From an uncultured Prevotellaceae bacterium (GTDB lineage Bacteria > Bacteroidota > Bacteroidia > Bacteroidales > Muribaculaceae): 10,931 nucleotides of DNA. Below are positions 1-6,448 of this stretch, one piece after another. The notes under the pieces are model-generated. The model was not told where the DNA came from, ran no database searches, and was given only the letters and a program-made list of their open reading frames with translations. The stretch covers positions 1-10,931 of the forward strand of contig CAMYCE010000069.1 of assembly GCA_947254205.1 (NCBI GenBank), given 5' to 3'. Position 1 is the first letter of the stretch. Each line of letters begins with the position of its first letter. A program made the translations under genes and the position numbers.

Positions 1-490
1 CGATTTCGTGCTGATGGTCGCTAAGCTTGTCAAGATAGCGATAGATTTTTGAGAGGTCCAGATCTTCGTCAAAGTGGTTTTTCAGATATTCCACCGTAGC
101 AGCCTTGCTCGTTGGATATGCTAAACGAGCCTTTACAAGCTTGCGGAATACATCATCGTCAATACGATTGAAACCAATCCTGTCAAACGTACGGTCCAAT
201 ATCAAGTCGCATCCGTTGAGAAGAATATTGCTGACATTGGACAGAACGTGGCGGACTTCTTCGCGCTCACGGTCACACGCTTCACGCTCCTTGCCATATA
301 AATCGAGTTGAGGATGACGCAGGGATTCTTCCTTGGAAATCCATTCTTTTGCTTCATTGACAAGATTTTCGACCTCATCTTCACTATATGCAACACCAAT
401 CGTTGCAAGTTCCTTCATCTTGCCACCGATTTTCTCAACAACAATAATTCCGATATTACCGGAACGATGTCTTTTCTTTCTGATAAACAT
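1..490 (-). CDS. IS1634-like (IS4 superfamily) transposase, N-terminal part
   Basis: This is the N-terminal 163 residues of a transposase. The C-terminal part lies beyond the left edge. The protein begins MFIRKKRHRSGN and continues with motifs I recognise from Bacteroides-type IS1634 transposases: KMKELATIGVA near residues 25-35, LYGKEREACDRE near 65-76, LNGCDLILDRTFDRIGFNRI near 91-110, and YPTSKAATVEYL followed by KIYRYLDKL near 125-155. Full-length relatives are about 600 residues, with the DDE catalytic residues in the missing part, so activity cannot be judged. The reading frame is open from the ATG at 490 to the edge, so the visible part is not broken. An 11-bp hairpin (504-533) and a possible promoter -7 element (530-537) lie just upstream. 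Family assignment comes from remembered sequence character and is fairly confident; the exact IS name is unknown. Confidence 0.82.
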   Translation of the reverse strand, partial: MFIRKKRHRSGNIGIIVVEKIGGKMKELATIGVAYSEDEVENLVNEAKEWISKEESLRHPQLDLYGKEREACDREREEVRHVLSNVSNILLNGCDLILDRTFDRIGFNRIDDDVFRKLVKARLAYPTSKAATVEYLKNHFDEDLDLSKIYRYLDKLSDHQHEI

Positions 491-503
491 AGTTAAAAAA
501 CCT

Positions 504-533
504 TTTGCGTCACCCAAAATTAGGTGACGCAAA
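504..533 (-). repeat. Perfect 11-bp stem hairpin upstream of the transposase
   Basis: TTTGCGTCACC (504-514) and GGTGACGCAAA (523-533) are exact inverted repeats separated by 8 nt. The hairpin starts 14 bp upstream of the transposase start codon and overlaps the candidate -7 element. If transcription starts just after that element, the element's own transcript lacks the complete stem, while read-through RNA from a neighbouring promoter would form it and could hide the start region. That arrangement is known from other IS elements (for example IS10 and IS50). Its use here is inference. Confidence 0.6.
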
Positions 534-537
534 GATA
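530..537 (-). promoter_or_regulatory. Candidate -7 element for the transposase gene
   Basis: On the minus strand the bases read TATCTTTG, matching the Bacteroidetes TAnnTTTG consensus. The nearest upstream TTG (553-555) is only 15 bp away instead of the usual 19-21, so the -33 element is poor. Weak promoters are common for transposases. Confidence 0.35.
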
Positions 538-601
538 TAGAGCATTGTTTATCAATAAGTTATGAAATGCGGGTTTTTTGAGTGACGAAGTCAGGTGACA
601 G

Positions 602-813
602 TTTTATTGTATTTCCATTTCGGGACATTTCGCAATTTCAAGCACTATTACCTGTTTCTCATCAAGGGGGCTTTTAACCCAAATCGGGCATTAGGTTTCT
701 TGGTATTTGACAATTTATTTTGAGGAGTTTTTGATTGATTTTGAGGGCGTTTAGCGGGCTAAACAACCGAAAAAAAACAGTCAAAAAGAACCAAAATAAA
801 TGGCAAAGATGAA
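602..813. other. Non-coding spacer with one diverged repeat core
   Basis: No convincing gene is seen between the IS end and the 49-bp repeat. The stretch contains a diverged copy of the dispersed repeat core (676-695) and a small inverted repeat, GTTTAGC-GG-GCTAAAC, at 749-764. Confidence 0.5.
676..695 (-). repeat. Dispersed intergenic repeat, diverged copy 1
   Basis: The plus strand reads AACCCAAATCGGGCATTAGG, which differs from the other copies (AACCCCAATCGGTCATTRGG) at two positions. It is oriented opposite to the copies at 843, 6390 and 10206. It lies in the spacer between the IS end and the secreted-protein operon. Confidence 0.55.
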
Positions 814-862
814 GAAAAGCCCAAGATATTATCTTCATGCGGCCTAATGACCGATTGGGGTT
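814..862 (+). repeat. 49-bp intergenic repeat, copy A (contains core copy 2)
   Basis: The block begins GAAAAGCCCAAGATATTATC and ends CCTAATGACCGATTGGGGTT (843-862). It matches the reverse complement of 10879-10927 at 44 of 49 positions without gaps. It contains two dyads: AAGATA-T-TATCTT at 823-835, and the core CCTAAT-GACCG-ATTGGG, which pairs as RNA with one G-U. It lies about 190 bp past the stop codon of the secreted-protein operon, in the same orientation relative to that operon as the second copy has to the DJ-1-like gene. Confidence 0.8.
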
Positions 863-943
863 TAAGTCGCACTTCCCTAATGCTGTCTCTTACAACCGTT
901 TTGTTGAACTTGAAAGCAGGGTGTTTTTCCCCTCTTTCACGTG

Positions 944-1006
944 ACACATCGTCAAGCCCCCCAGAAATCAGGGCAACCGTGACTTCTGGGGGGCTTGACA
1001 ATGTGT
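944..1006. repeat. Long imperfect inverted repeat, 16-bp perfect central stem
   Basis: GTCAAGCCCCCCAGAA (951-966) and TTCTGGGGGGCTTGAC (984-999) are perfectly complementary. After one mismatch the stem continues inward for 3 bp, leaving a 9-nt loop. After another mismatch it continues outward for 6 bp (944-949 with 1001-1006). CACGTG also occurs on both sides, at 938-943 and 1015-1020. The stem begins 47 bp past the stop of the secreted-protein operon and could end its transcript, but no T-run follows on either strand, so it is not a textbook intrinsic terminator. It could also be an mRNA 3' stabiliser or a tiny non-autonomous element. Confidence 0.8.
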
Positions 1007-1052
1007 GTGGGCAACACGTGGTTGCCACGCCGAGGTTATCGTGACTTGTTTA

Positions 1053-2240
1053 CTATTGTGCGAGCGTCTTGAACGGAATGATCTGTACATCTGTTGTCAC
1101 GGCAGAGTCAAATCCACAGACGATGAGGACGTATTCTGTGTCGGGACTTCCCGCATCTTTCTTGCCTTCGTAGTTGCCTGTTACCGTGTAGTTGTCGGCA
1201 TATCCGCTGTAGGCGATTCTCAACAATTCATTTGCAGTCTCAACAGCATTGCCCTGATGTTGGGAAAGGGCTTTCTCCCATGTCGCCTTGGGTTGTGCGT
1301 CGATGATGTAGGGGTCGCCGTTGGTGGTTGTCGTTTTCACATCGCAGCCGTTGGAATATGTTTTTACAACTTTGCATGTGATGACGTTTTCCGAAGGGGT
1401 GACAGCCTCGGTGGAGAATTTCTGCTCGTACACATCGGTTGTGAAACTGCCGTCGCTGTTCATTCCGTAGCAGTAGGCGTAATAATCGGTGCCGGGGGTG
1501 AGGTTACCCTGAGCGATGTCTCTCGCGTCCTTGCTGACGGGACCCTTGGCCAGTATCTGACCGAGATAGTAGTTAAGGTCGTAGCCGCCTTTCTGTGCGT
1601 TGTATTTGAGAAATTCAAGGTCGGCATTCTGGATACTTTCATACTTGTCAATCATCTGTTGTCTGGCCGCATTCGACACCACGAAGTAGTAGTAGGTCAT
1701 GGCATTGTCTTTCGGGGTGAAAGTGACCGTCGCCGAAGTCTTTGTCACGTCCTTCACTTCAATGGTGAACTGGTCTTTTGTTGCTGGCAGCGTCGTGGCC
1801 GAGGCCTTGGCTATGCCGGCAGGCACGCTGTCGTTGTCGAACATGAGCGCATATATGTAATAGGTTGTCCCCGGGTCAAGTTTGGGTATGCGCAGGAACT
1901 TTGACTCTTTGAACTCGTCGTTGAATTTTTCTTTTATCGCCATGCGCACTTCTTTGTCGGTGCCGGTTATCTCCTCTTTCGTGAAGCACATGAGCCAGAA
2001 TGTGCAGCCCTCGGGCATGGGGAAATCGATGTCCATCACATCTTGCTTGATATTGCTCACCGAGATGTCCATGGTGAGTGGGGTGATTTCCTCGAAGCAA
2101 ATGTCCTTGATGTTCTTGGTGAGCAACGGTGTCATAGACCCGTCGGCTGTATAGGTTCTCATGACGATATCGGCGCTGGTTTGAGCGAACGATATTGCCG
2201 ACATCATTGCGGCAATTGTCAGTATAATCAATTTCTTCAT
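1053..2240 (-). CDS. Secreted protein with three fibronectin-like modules (paralogue 2)
   Basis: This is a 395-residue exported protein of unknown function. Residues 1-19 form a signal peptide with a likely cut at SFA-Q. A short motif follows (TADGSMTPLLTKNIKDICFE, 31-50), similar to one in both neighbours. Three beta-rich modules come next, at roughly 53-151, 157-277 and 284-392. They carry the fibronectin III-like turn LDPGTTYYIYAL (121-132) and LTPGTDYYAYCYGM (247-260), and module 3 starts PSENVIT. The 393-residue neighbour has the same layout (PSENKIT; NDNPYVV against NGDPYII here), so the two are tandem paralogues. I chose the ATG at 2240. A TTG at 2249 would add three residues (M-K-K) and is less likely. 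It is the third gene of the operon, 62 bp after the second. No sorting tail or anchor is seen, so final location is unknown; surface or extracellular is a guess. Confidence 0.85.
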   Translation of the reverse strand: MKKLIILTIAAMMSAISFAQTSADIVMRTYTADGSMTPLLTKNIKDICFEEITPLTMDISVSNIKQDVMDIDFPMPEGCTFWLMCFTKEEITGTDKEVRMAIKEKFNDEFKESKFLRIPKLDPGTTYYIYALMFDNDSVPAGIAKASATTLPATKDQFTIEVKDVTKTSATVTFTPKDNAMTYYYFVVSNAARQQMIDKYESIQNADLEFLKYNAQKGGYDLNYYLGQILAKGPVSKDARDIAQGNLTPGTDYYAYCYGMNSDGSFTTDVYEQKFSTEAVTPSENVITCKVVKTYSNGCDVKTTTTNGDPYIIDAQPKATWEKALSQHQGNAVETANELLRIAYSGYADNYTVTGNYEGKKDAGSPDTEYVLIVCGFDSAVTTDVQIIPFKTLAQ

Positions 2241-2302
2241 TTTTTTCAATGTCGTTATGTGTTTGTTGTTTTTGTTACATCATGTCGTTTCGCATTGCTT
2301 GC

Positions 2303-3484
2303 TTAGAAGCTGCCATTGGGCAGTACGAAGTCTATAATCACAGGATCAGTGGTGGGGGCTCCGTGTTCGTCCACGCCGATACCTATGCCGTAATACTTCT
2401 TTCCTCCCTTATTTGGGGTGAATTCCCAGTCTTGGCTTCCTTTCTTGCTCAGGTTGGAGTAGTCTGTGCCGCTGTTGAGCAGCCATTTCACGAGATCACC
2501 GGCCTTGATGTGCGCATCGGCTGCCTCTGCACTTTGCACGTTCACGACGTAGGGGTTGTCGTTCGTGACATTGGCTTCAATCACCACGTCTCTCCAGGCG
2601 TTTTTCTTCAGCGTGAGTGTGATTTTGTTTTCCGAAGGTTTTGGTGCGAGCGTCCTCACTTTGGTGATTTGTATAGGTGTCACCAGTTCTCCCTGGTCGT
2701 TCATGCCGAATGTGATGATCACCTGATCGGCATCCCACATCAGTGTCTTCTGCGTGTTGTGGTCGACCTCGGAGTCGTAGGTCCCGGTCTTCAAGTCATA
2801 TTTCATCGCTTGCAGCCATGTCTGGCCGTACATTTGTCCGATGGCTTTCCACAGCGAAATGAAATGTTGTAATACGTCACCACTGTTCATGCCGTCGTCG
2901 CACCATTTCTTGTACATGTCAAGTCCTGTCGTCTGCACCACGTATTGCACGCCCGGGTCTTTCGATGTAACCACATAGTCGAGTGTCGTTGTCGTGATGT
3001 TTTTAGCATTTACCACAAATGGGTCGTCGGCGGTCTTGCCTGTGGTCATCTGTAATTTGCTCACCTCGCTTGCCAGCCCGTTCGTGTCGTAGGCCAGGGC
3101 GTACACCACATAGTCTGTCTCGGGAGTGAGGAAATCGAATGCTTTCATGTACGATGTCGGTGCATCAACCGTAGCATGTTTCTCCACATACGCTTTCACG
3201 TCACCAATCGTCTGGCTTGCTGGCACGCACACGGCCTTCACCCGGCTTGCATTCACGTCTATGTCGATGTTCACGCCGAGTGATGTGGAGGTCTTGTATC
3301 GCTCACTCAGCTTCGCCTGCACCTTACCTAATTTTGCGAACGTTATGGAGTCCACCTCATCGGTAATGGCACTTAACTTGGAGCCGTTACGCATGTTTAT
3401 CTTTATCTTGTAAGCAGATGATTGCGCCGTAACTGCCAGCCCCATGCAGGCGGCGACCAGTGCTATAATGTATTTCTTCATCAT
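2303..3484 (-). CDS. Secreted protein with three fibronectin-like modules (paralogue 1)
   Basis: This is a 393-residue exported protein of unknown function. The signal peptide ends at AVTA-Q (20/21). The shared post-signal motif follows (MRNGSKLSAITDEVDSITFA, 31-50). Three modules span roughly 52-147, 154-279 and 284-388. Module 1 has the fibronectin-like turn LTPETDYVVYALAYDTNG (119-136); module 3 starts PSENKIT. Module order and conserved phrases match the downstream gene, although overall identity looks low. The start ATG overlaps the upstream gene's stop by one base (TAATG), so translation of the two is probably coupled; a second ATG follows immediately. A region rich in W, Y and M (about 190-230) interrupts module 2 and could be a ligand or partner face. 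That role is speculation. No enzyme motif or sorting tail is seen. Confidence 0.85.
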   Translation of the reverse strand: MMKKYIIALVAACMGLAVTAQSSAYKIKINMRNGSKLSAITDEVDSITFAKLGKVQAKLSERYKTSTSLGVNIDIDVNASRVKAVCVPASQTIGDVKAYVEKHATVDAPTSYMKAFDFLTPETDYVVYALAYDTNGLASEVSKLQMTTGKTADDPFVVNAKNITTTTLDYVVTSKDPGVQYVVQTTGLDMYKKWCDDGMNSGDVLQHFISLWKAIGQMYGQTWLQAMKYDLKTGTYDSEVDHNTQKTLMWDADQVIITFGMNDQGELVTPIQITKVRTLAPKPSENKITLTLKKNAWRDVVIEANVTNDNPYVVNVQSAEAADAHIKAGDLVKWLLNSGTDYSNLSKKGSQDWEFTPNKGGKKYYGIGIGVDEHGAPTTDPVIIDFVLPNGSF

Positions 3485-3954
3485 TATTTCCTAAATTTTA
3501 ATGTTGTATTGTTGATTGTAAACACATAGATGCCTTTCGGCAGCGAGGAAATGTCCACCGGAGCTCCCCTCCAGTTGTCGAAGCCAAGGACTTTCTCTCC
3601 GGCAATGTTGAACAGGGCGAGCGTGTAGTGCTCCCTGCTGTCGTATCCGTGGATTTCAATGGCGTTGCCGCCGGCTTTCACGTTTATGGAGAGTTTCTCC
3701 CCTTCCACTTTCAGGTCGTTCACGCCCGAGTTGACGTCGAAGTCGATGTTCACGATGTCGGCAAGCCGGTAGGTGTCGGCATCATTGACCTGTTTGTTCA
3801 CTTTCAGGTTGTTCCCGTCGAAAGTCATCGACTTGATGTCTTCCAGATGGTACACCTTCTTTCCTGAGGCCAAGGTGATGGTCATGTCATCTTGGGCAAA
3901 GCAGCTGGCGCAGACGGCCAGCCCCATGGCTACGAGAATCTTCTTTTTCTTCAT
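3484..3954 (-). CDS. Small secreted protein with T9SS type A-like C-terminal tail
   Basis: This 156-residue protein leads the three-gene operon. Residues 1-20 are a signal peptide (cut near CFA-Q). Residues 24-46 (ITLASGKKVYHLEDIKSMTF) and 48-73 (ending TYRLADIVNIDF) look like two copies of one short unit, the same unit present once in both downstream proteins. Residues 79-156 resemble the C-terminal domain that directs proteins through the type IX secretion system: LSINVKAGGNAIEIHGYD, then YTLALFNIAGEKVLG, then VDISSLPKGIYVFTI, ending KFRK. In T9SS-positive Bacteroidetes this domain is recognised at the outer membrane and usually removed. Some species carry such tails without a full T9SS, so sorting here is unproven. 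The mature part is very short for a T9SS cargo. Gene limits are clear: ATG at 3954 and a TAATG junction with the next gene. Confidence 0.85.
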   Translation of the reverse strand: MKKKKILVAMGLAVCASCFAQDDMTITLASGKKVYHLEDIKSMTFDGNNLKVNKQVNDADTYRLADIVNIDFDVNSGVNDLKVEGEKLSINVKAGGNAIEIHGYDSREHYTLALFNIAGEKVLGFDNWRGAPVDISSLPKGIYVFTINNTTLKFRK

Positions 3955-4072
3955 AACATATTCTTGTTTATAGTATTAGTAATGTGTTATATTCTTTCCT
4001 TTTCCTCGGGCTACAAAACACACAGGGCTCCATTTAGCCGAGTTAAGACAGAAACAAAATTAATTACGGGGT

Positions 4073-4103
4073 CAAATGTAGTTGTTTTTTTCGATATGAG
4101 AAA
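4073..4103 (-). promoter_or_regulatory. Promoter of the secreted-protein operon
   Basis: On the minus strand the -7 element is TACATTTG (4073-4080), an exact TAnnTTTG match. The -33 position holds TTTC (4100-4103) instead of TTTG, with the standard 19-bp spacing. The predicted start near 4067 gives a leader of about 110 nt before the ATG at 3954, long enough for a regulatory structure, though none is obvious. Confidence 0.6.
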
Positions 4104-4257
4104 TTTTGTCGCATGAAAAGTTCACTTTTTTGCAATGTTGTCCTAAATCCTCAGTTCGGGATAAGAAAACGCAAAAAGTAAATAAAAAAACGATGTAGTC
4201 TCATAAATATTTTTTTACCTTTATAGTTAATAATCAAATAGTTATAAATATTCGTAA
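4104..4257. other. AT-rich spacer with no recognisable gene
   Basis: This stretch separates the operon promoter from the ATPase remnant. It is AT-rich with frequent stops in all frames. No continuation of the ATPase was found on the minus strand in any frame. Confidence 0.5.
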
Positions 4258-4392
4258 TCAAGTGCAGAAACTTGCAATTTTGAGCAAGCAACTTTTGCCT
4301 GAACTTTGTGAACCCACAAGAATGTTTATTTTCTTGGGCTCTACATCTGCTTTCATTAGTGGCCCGAAATTTTCAACAATGATGGGTCTCAT
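4258..4392 (-). pseudogene. Truncated 5' end of an AAA/ABC-type ATPase gene
   Basis: A 44-residue minus-strand reading frame starts MRPIIVENFGPLMKADVEPK and contains KINILVGSQSSGKSCLLKIA (21-40). This is the N-terminus of an ABC/OLD-like AAA ATPase of the kind with a short beta-hairpin (I-NFGPL-AD), a strand, then a Walker A P-loop, here GSQSSGKS (27-34), matching GxxxxGKS. A TGA follows four residues past the conserved helix after the P-loop. Everything expected after that (Q-loop, signature, Walker B, several hundred residues) is missing, and no downstream frame resumes it. A TAnnTTTG promoter element lies about 70 bp upstream. I read this as the surviving head of a deleted gene. Relatives include standalone ATPases and phage-defence ATPases; the exact family cannot be told from 44 residues. 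Confidence 0.72.
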
Positions 4393-4463
4393 AATTCAGT
4401 GTTTTGGGGCAATGTCAAGAGCTTATTGTGCTATTGCTCATTGCGATATAGTGTGACTAAACA

Positions 4464-4471
4464 CAAAGTTA
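4464..4471 (-). promoter_or_regulatory. Candidate -7 element upstream of the ATPase remnant
   Basis: The minus strand reads TAACTTTG, matching TAnnTTTG, about 70 bp before the remnant's ATG. No TTG lies at the correct distance upstream, so support is moderate. If real, the remnant would still be transcribed. Confidence 0.35.
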
Positions 4472-4517
4472 ATCAAAAAACTTTGATTTGTTGCATGTTG
4501 ATGTCATGGTTTTGATG

Positions 4518-4564
4518 AAAAAGGTGAAGCGGTGTGACTTCGGGAGTTGAAGTCGCACCGCTTC
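4518..4564 (-). terminator. Rho-independent terminator of the transporter gene
   Basis: GAAGCGGTGTGACTTC (4526-4541) pairs with GAAGTCGCACCGCTTC (4549-4564), 16 bp with a single A-C mismatch in the minus-strand RNA and a 7-nt loop. On the minus strand the stem is followed two bases later by CC and TTTTT (4518-4522). It lies about 40 bp past the transporter stop codon. Confidence 0.8.
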
Positions 4565-4583
4565 GCTATGAAAGTGAGCTTCG

Positions 4584-4607
4584 TCTAAATTTTGAGGGAA
4601 ATTTAGA
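4584..4607 (-). repeat. Hairpin overlapping the transporter stop codon
   Basis: TCTAAATTT (4584-4592) and AAATTTAGA (4599-4607) are perfect inverted repeats with a 6-nt loop. The TAA stop of the transporter (4603-4605) lies inside the stem. The stem is AT-rich, hence weak, and could simply add to 3' end processing in front of the strong terminator. Confidence 0.55.
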
Positions 4608-6282
4608 TGAGCGAGAGTACAAGAATTTGTGCCGTGATCACACGCATAAACATGGTGAGAGGATACACGGTCGAGTAGGCCACGGCAGGAGCATCGTTGC
4701 CAGCTGTTTTGTTGGCATAGGAGAGTGCAGGGGGGTCGGTAGTGGCACCCGAGAGCAGACCCATGATGGTGCAGTAGTTGAGCTTAAACTTGCCACGAGC
4801 AATCACACCCACAATAATGAGTGGAATGAACGTGATGAGGAAGCCATAGAACACCCAGCTTGCGCCTCGTGCATTAAACACGGTAGCGGCAAAGTTGCCT
4901 CCGGCGGCAATACCCACCGAGGCGAGGAAAAGGCAGATGCCAATTTCGCGCAACATGAGGTTGGCCGACGATGAGGTATAAGTCACCAGTTTCACCTTGT
5001 AGCCAAAGCGACTGAGCAAGATAGCCACAATGAGTGGGCCACCAGCCAAACCAAGCTTCATGGGCACTGTCATGCCTGGGAGCAAGATGGGAATTGAACC
5101 CAAGAAGATACCCAAGAAAATGCCGATGAAAATAGTGAAAATGTTGGGATGATTCAAGCTCTTCACCGAGTTGCCCAGTTTTTCGGCAAGGCGGTCGATG
5201 TCGTCGGGTTGTCCCACCACGGTGATGCGGTCGCCCACTTGCAAAGCCAAGTTGGGGCTTGCCAGCAGGTCAAGACCGGCACGAGTCACGCGAGTGGCGT
5301 TGAGGCCAAAACCTTTGGGCAGGCGCAACGAGCCAATTTTGCGACCCGAGAATTCGCTCTTGGTCACCAAAATGCGGCGCGACACCACAGGGCCCTTGTC
5401 CATTTCCCATTCCATTTCAATGGGTTGGCCAATCACCGAGTTAAACACTTCCTCGTCTTGCACCGAGATTACCATGAGCACAATGTCGTTTTCTTCCACG
5501 ATAGAATTTTCCATGGGAATGATGATTTCGCCAGTGGGTTTCAAAATACGCGAAATCACGAAGTTGCGGTCGATGATGTCGTGCAATCGCTTCACCGAGC
5601 GATTGAAGATGAGCTTGTTGGTCACCTTGTAGGTTGCCATGTGGGGCTTGAGCAAGCTTTGCTTGTTGTCATTGTCAATAGCCACCGAGTCTTCGTCGAG
5701 ATCAACGCGGAAGATGGCCTTGAGAATAATCATGCTCAAGATGATGCCCACAACACCAAGTGGATAGGCAGCGGCATAACCCATCGACATTGCCTCGTTG
5801 AGGGGCTTCGCAATGTCGGCTCCTTGCGTTTCGATAAGAGTTTGCTGGGCAGCACCAAGTCCGGGTGTGTTGGTGATGGCACCCGAGAAGATACCCACAA
5901 TTTCATTGGGCTTGAGGGTGCCCGTGATGAAAAATATTGCCAGAGCTACAACAATGTTGAGGCCAATGATGCTCAGAGCCAAGCCGTTGAGCAAGAGTCC
6001 TCCTTCCTTGAATGAGGAGAAGAACGACGGACCCACTTGTAGACCAATGGAGAAGATAAAGAGAATAAGCCCAAATTCTTGAATGAACTTGAGCGTGTTG
6101 CCGTCGATGGCTGCACCAAAGTGGCCACAAGCAATGCCCACAAAGAGCACAAAGGTTGCACCCAGCGACACCCCCAAAACCTTTACCTTTCCCAGTATTA
6201 CTCCTATGGCAATAACAAAGGAGTAAATAAAAATTGAGTGGGCAACACCTGTGCCCCCCAAGAGTTCAATGAACCAGTCCAT
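4603..6282 (-). CDS. AspT/YidE/YbjL-family transporter with two TrkA-C domains
   Basis: This is a 559-residue inner-membrane transporter of the aspartate:alanine exchanger (AAEx) fold. Characterised AspT swaps aspartate for alanine, but most YidE/YbjL-like members have unknown substrates, so none is assigned. Layout: hydrophobic half 1 (about 10-190), soluble middle with two RCK_C/TrkA_C-like domains (about 218-285 and 303-368), hydrophobic half 2 (about 380-559). The halves are an internal duplication: SGAITNTPGLGAAQ (133-146) corresponds to SGATTDPPALSYAN (511-524), the likely substrate path. Half 1 has FGLILFIFSIGLQVGPSFF and half 2 has IGICLFLASVGIAAGGNF. Length and architecture are typical and complete. 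The start ATG at 6282 fits an upstream promoter with a leader of about 50 nt. It is a single-gene unit ending in a strong terminator. Confidence 0.9.
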   Translation of the reverse strand: MDWFIELLGGTGVAHSIFIYSFVIAIGVILGKVKVLGVSLGATFVLFVGIACGHFGAAIDGNTLKFIQEFGLILFIFSIGLQVGPSFFSSFKEGGLLLNGLALSIIGLNIVVALAIFFITGTLKPNEIVGIFSGAITNTPGLGAAQQTLIETQGADIAKPLNEAMSMGYAAAYPLGVVGIILSMIILKAIFRVDLDEDSVAIDNDNKQSLLKPHMATYKVTNKLIFNRSVKRLHDIIDRNFVISRILKPTGEIIIPMENSIVEENDIVLMVISVQDEEVFNSVIGQPIEMEWEMDKGPVVSRRILVTKSEFSGRKIGSLRLPKGFGLNATRVTRAGLDLLASPNLALQVGDRITVVGQPDDIDRLAEKLGNSVKSLNHPNIFTIFIGIFLGIFLGSIPILLPGMTVPMKLGLAGGPLIVAILLSRFGYKVKLVTYTSSSANLMLREIGICLFLASVGIAAGGNFAATVFNARGASWVFYGFLITFIPLIIVGVIARGKFKLNYCTIMGLLSGATTDPPALSYANKTAGNDAPAVAYSTVYPLTMFMRVITAQILVLSLI

Positions 6283-6339
6283 GTGACTTAAGATTACGGT
6301 TTAATGTTTTGAATAATTATGTTTGTTAAAAAATATTTA

Positions 6340-6370
6340 CAAAGGTAGTGCTTTTATCTATCATGCACAA
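6340..6370 (-). promoter_or_regulatory. Promoter of the transporter gene
   Basis: On the minus strand TTG (6368-6370) is followed after 20 bp by TACCTTTG (6340-6347), a good Bacteroidetes promoter. Transcription would start near 6335, leaving about 50 nt of leader before the ATG at 6282. Confidence 0.7.
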
Positions 6371-6389
6371 GTAATTGTTGCCCTTAAAG

Positions 6390-6409
6390 CCCAATGACCG
6401 ATTGGGGTT
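6390..6409 (+). repeat. Dispersed intergenic repeat, core copy 3
   Basis: CCCAATGACCGATTGGGGTT. The arms CCCAAT and ATTGGG pair around GACCG. It lies between the end of the HAD phosphatase gene and the transporter promoter. Seen from the phosphatase gene it has the same orientation as the 49-bp copies have to their upstream genes. No 49-bp extension is present. Confidence 0.75.
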
Positions 6410-6448
6410 AAAAAATAGCAAAAAAATGACTGAGAGAGGGGGGCGTTT

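Larger units (their letters stand above)
1..601 (-). mobile_element. Insertion sequence, transposase-proximal end (partial)
   Basis: The transposase fragment and its upstream region form one end of an IS. The likely outer boundary is near 601. Read on the minus strand, the sequence there begins CTGTCACCTGACTTCGTCAC, with GTCAC repeated 8 bp apart; the same pentamer appears in both arms of the hairpin at 504-533. Repeated GTCAC would fit transposase-binding end sequences. The opposite end is outside the window, so neither terminal inverted repeats nor a target duplication can be confirmed, and the boundary is an estimate. Confidence 0.55.

Noticed and set aside
759..1028. 89-residue minus-strand open frame running through the hairpin and the 49-bp repeat
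   Set aside because: It has no signal or domain, is translated largely from inverted-repeat DNA, and spans repeat elements. It looks like chance coding potential.
1005..1904. 299-residue plus-strand open frame
   Set aside because: It is antisense to the secreted paralogue, which has a clear signal peptide and modules. The plus frame has an odd Cys/Val/Gly-rich composition typical of a shadow.
5149..6015. 288-residue plus-strand open frame opposite the transporter
   Set aside because: It is His/Gln-rich with no recognisable domain. The minus strand encodes a complete, well-conserved transporter.
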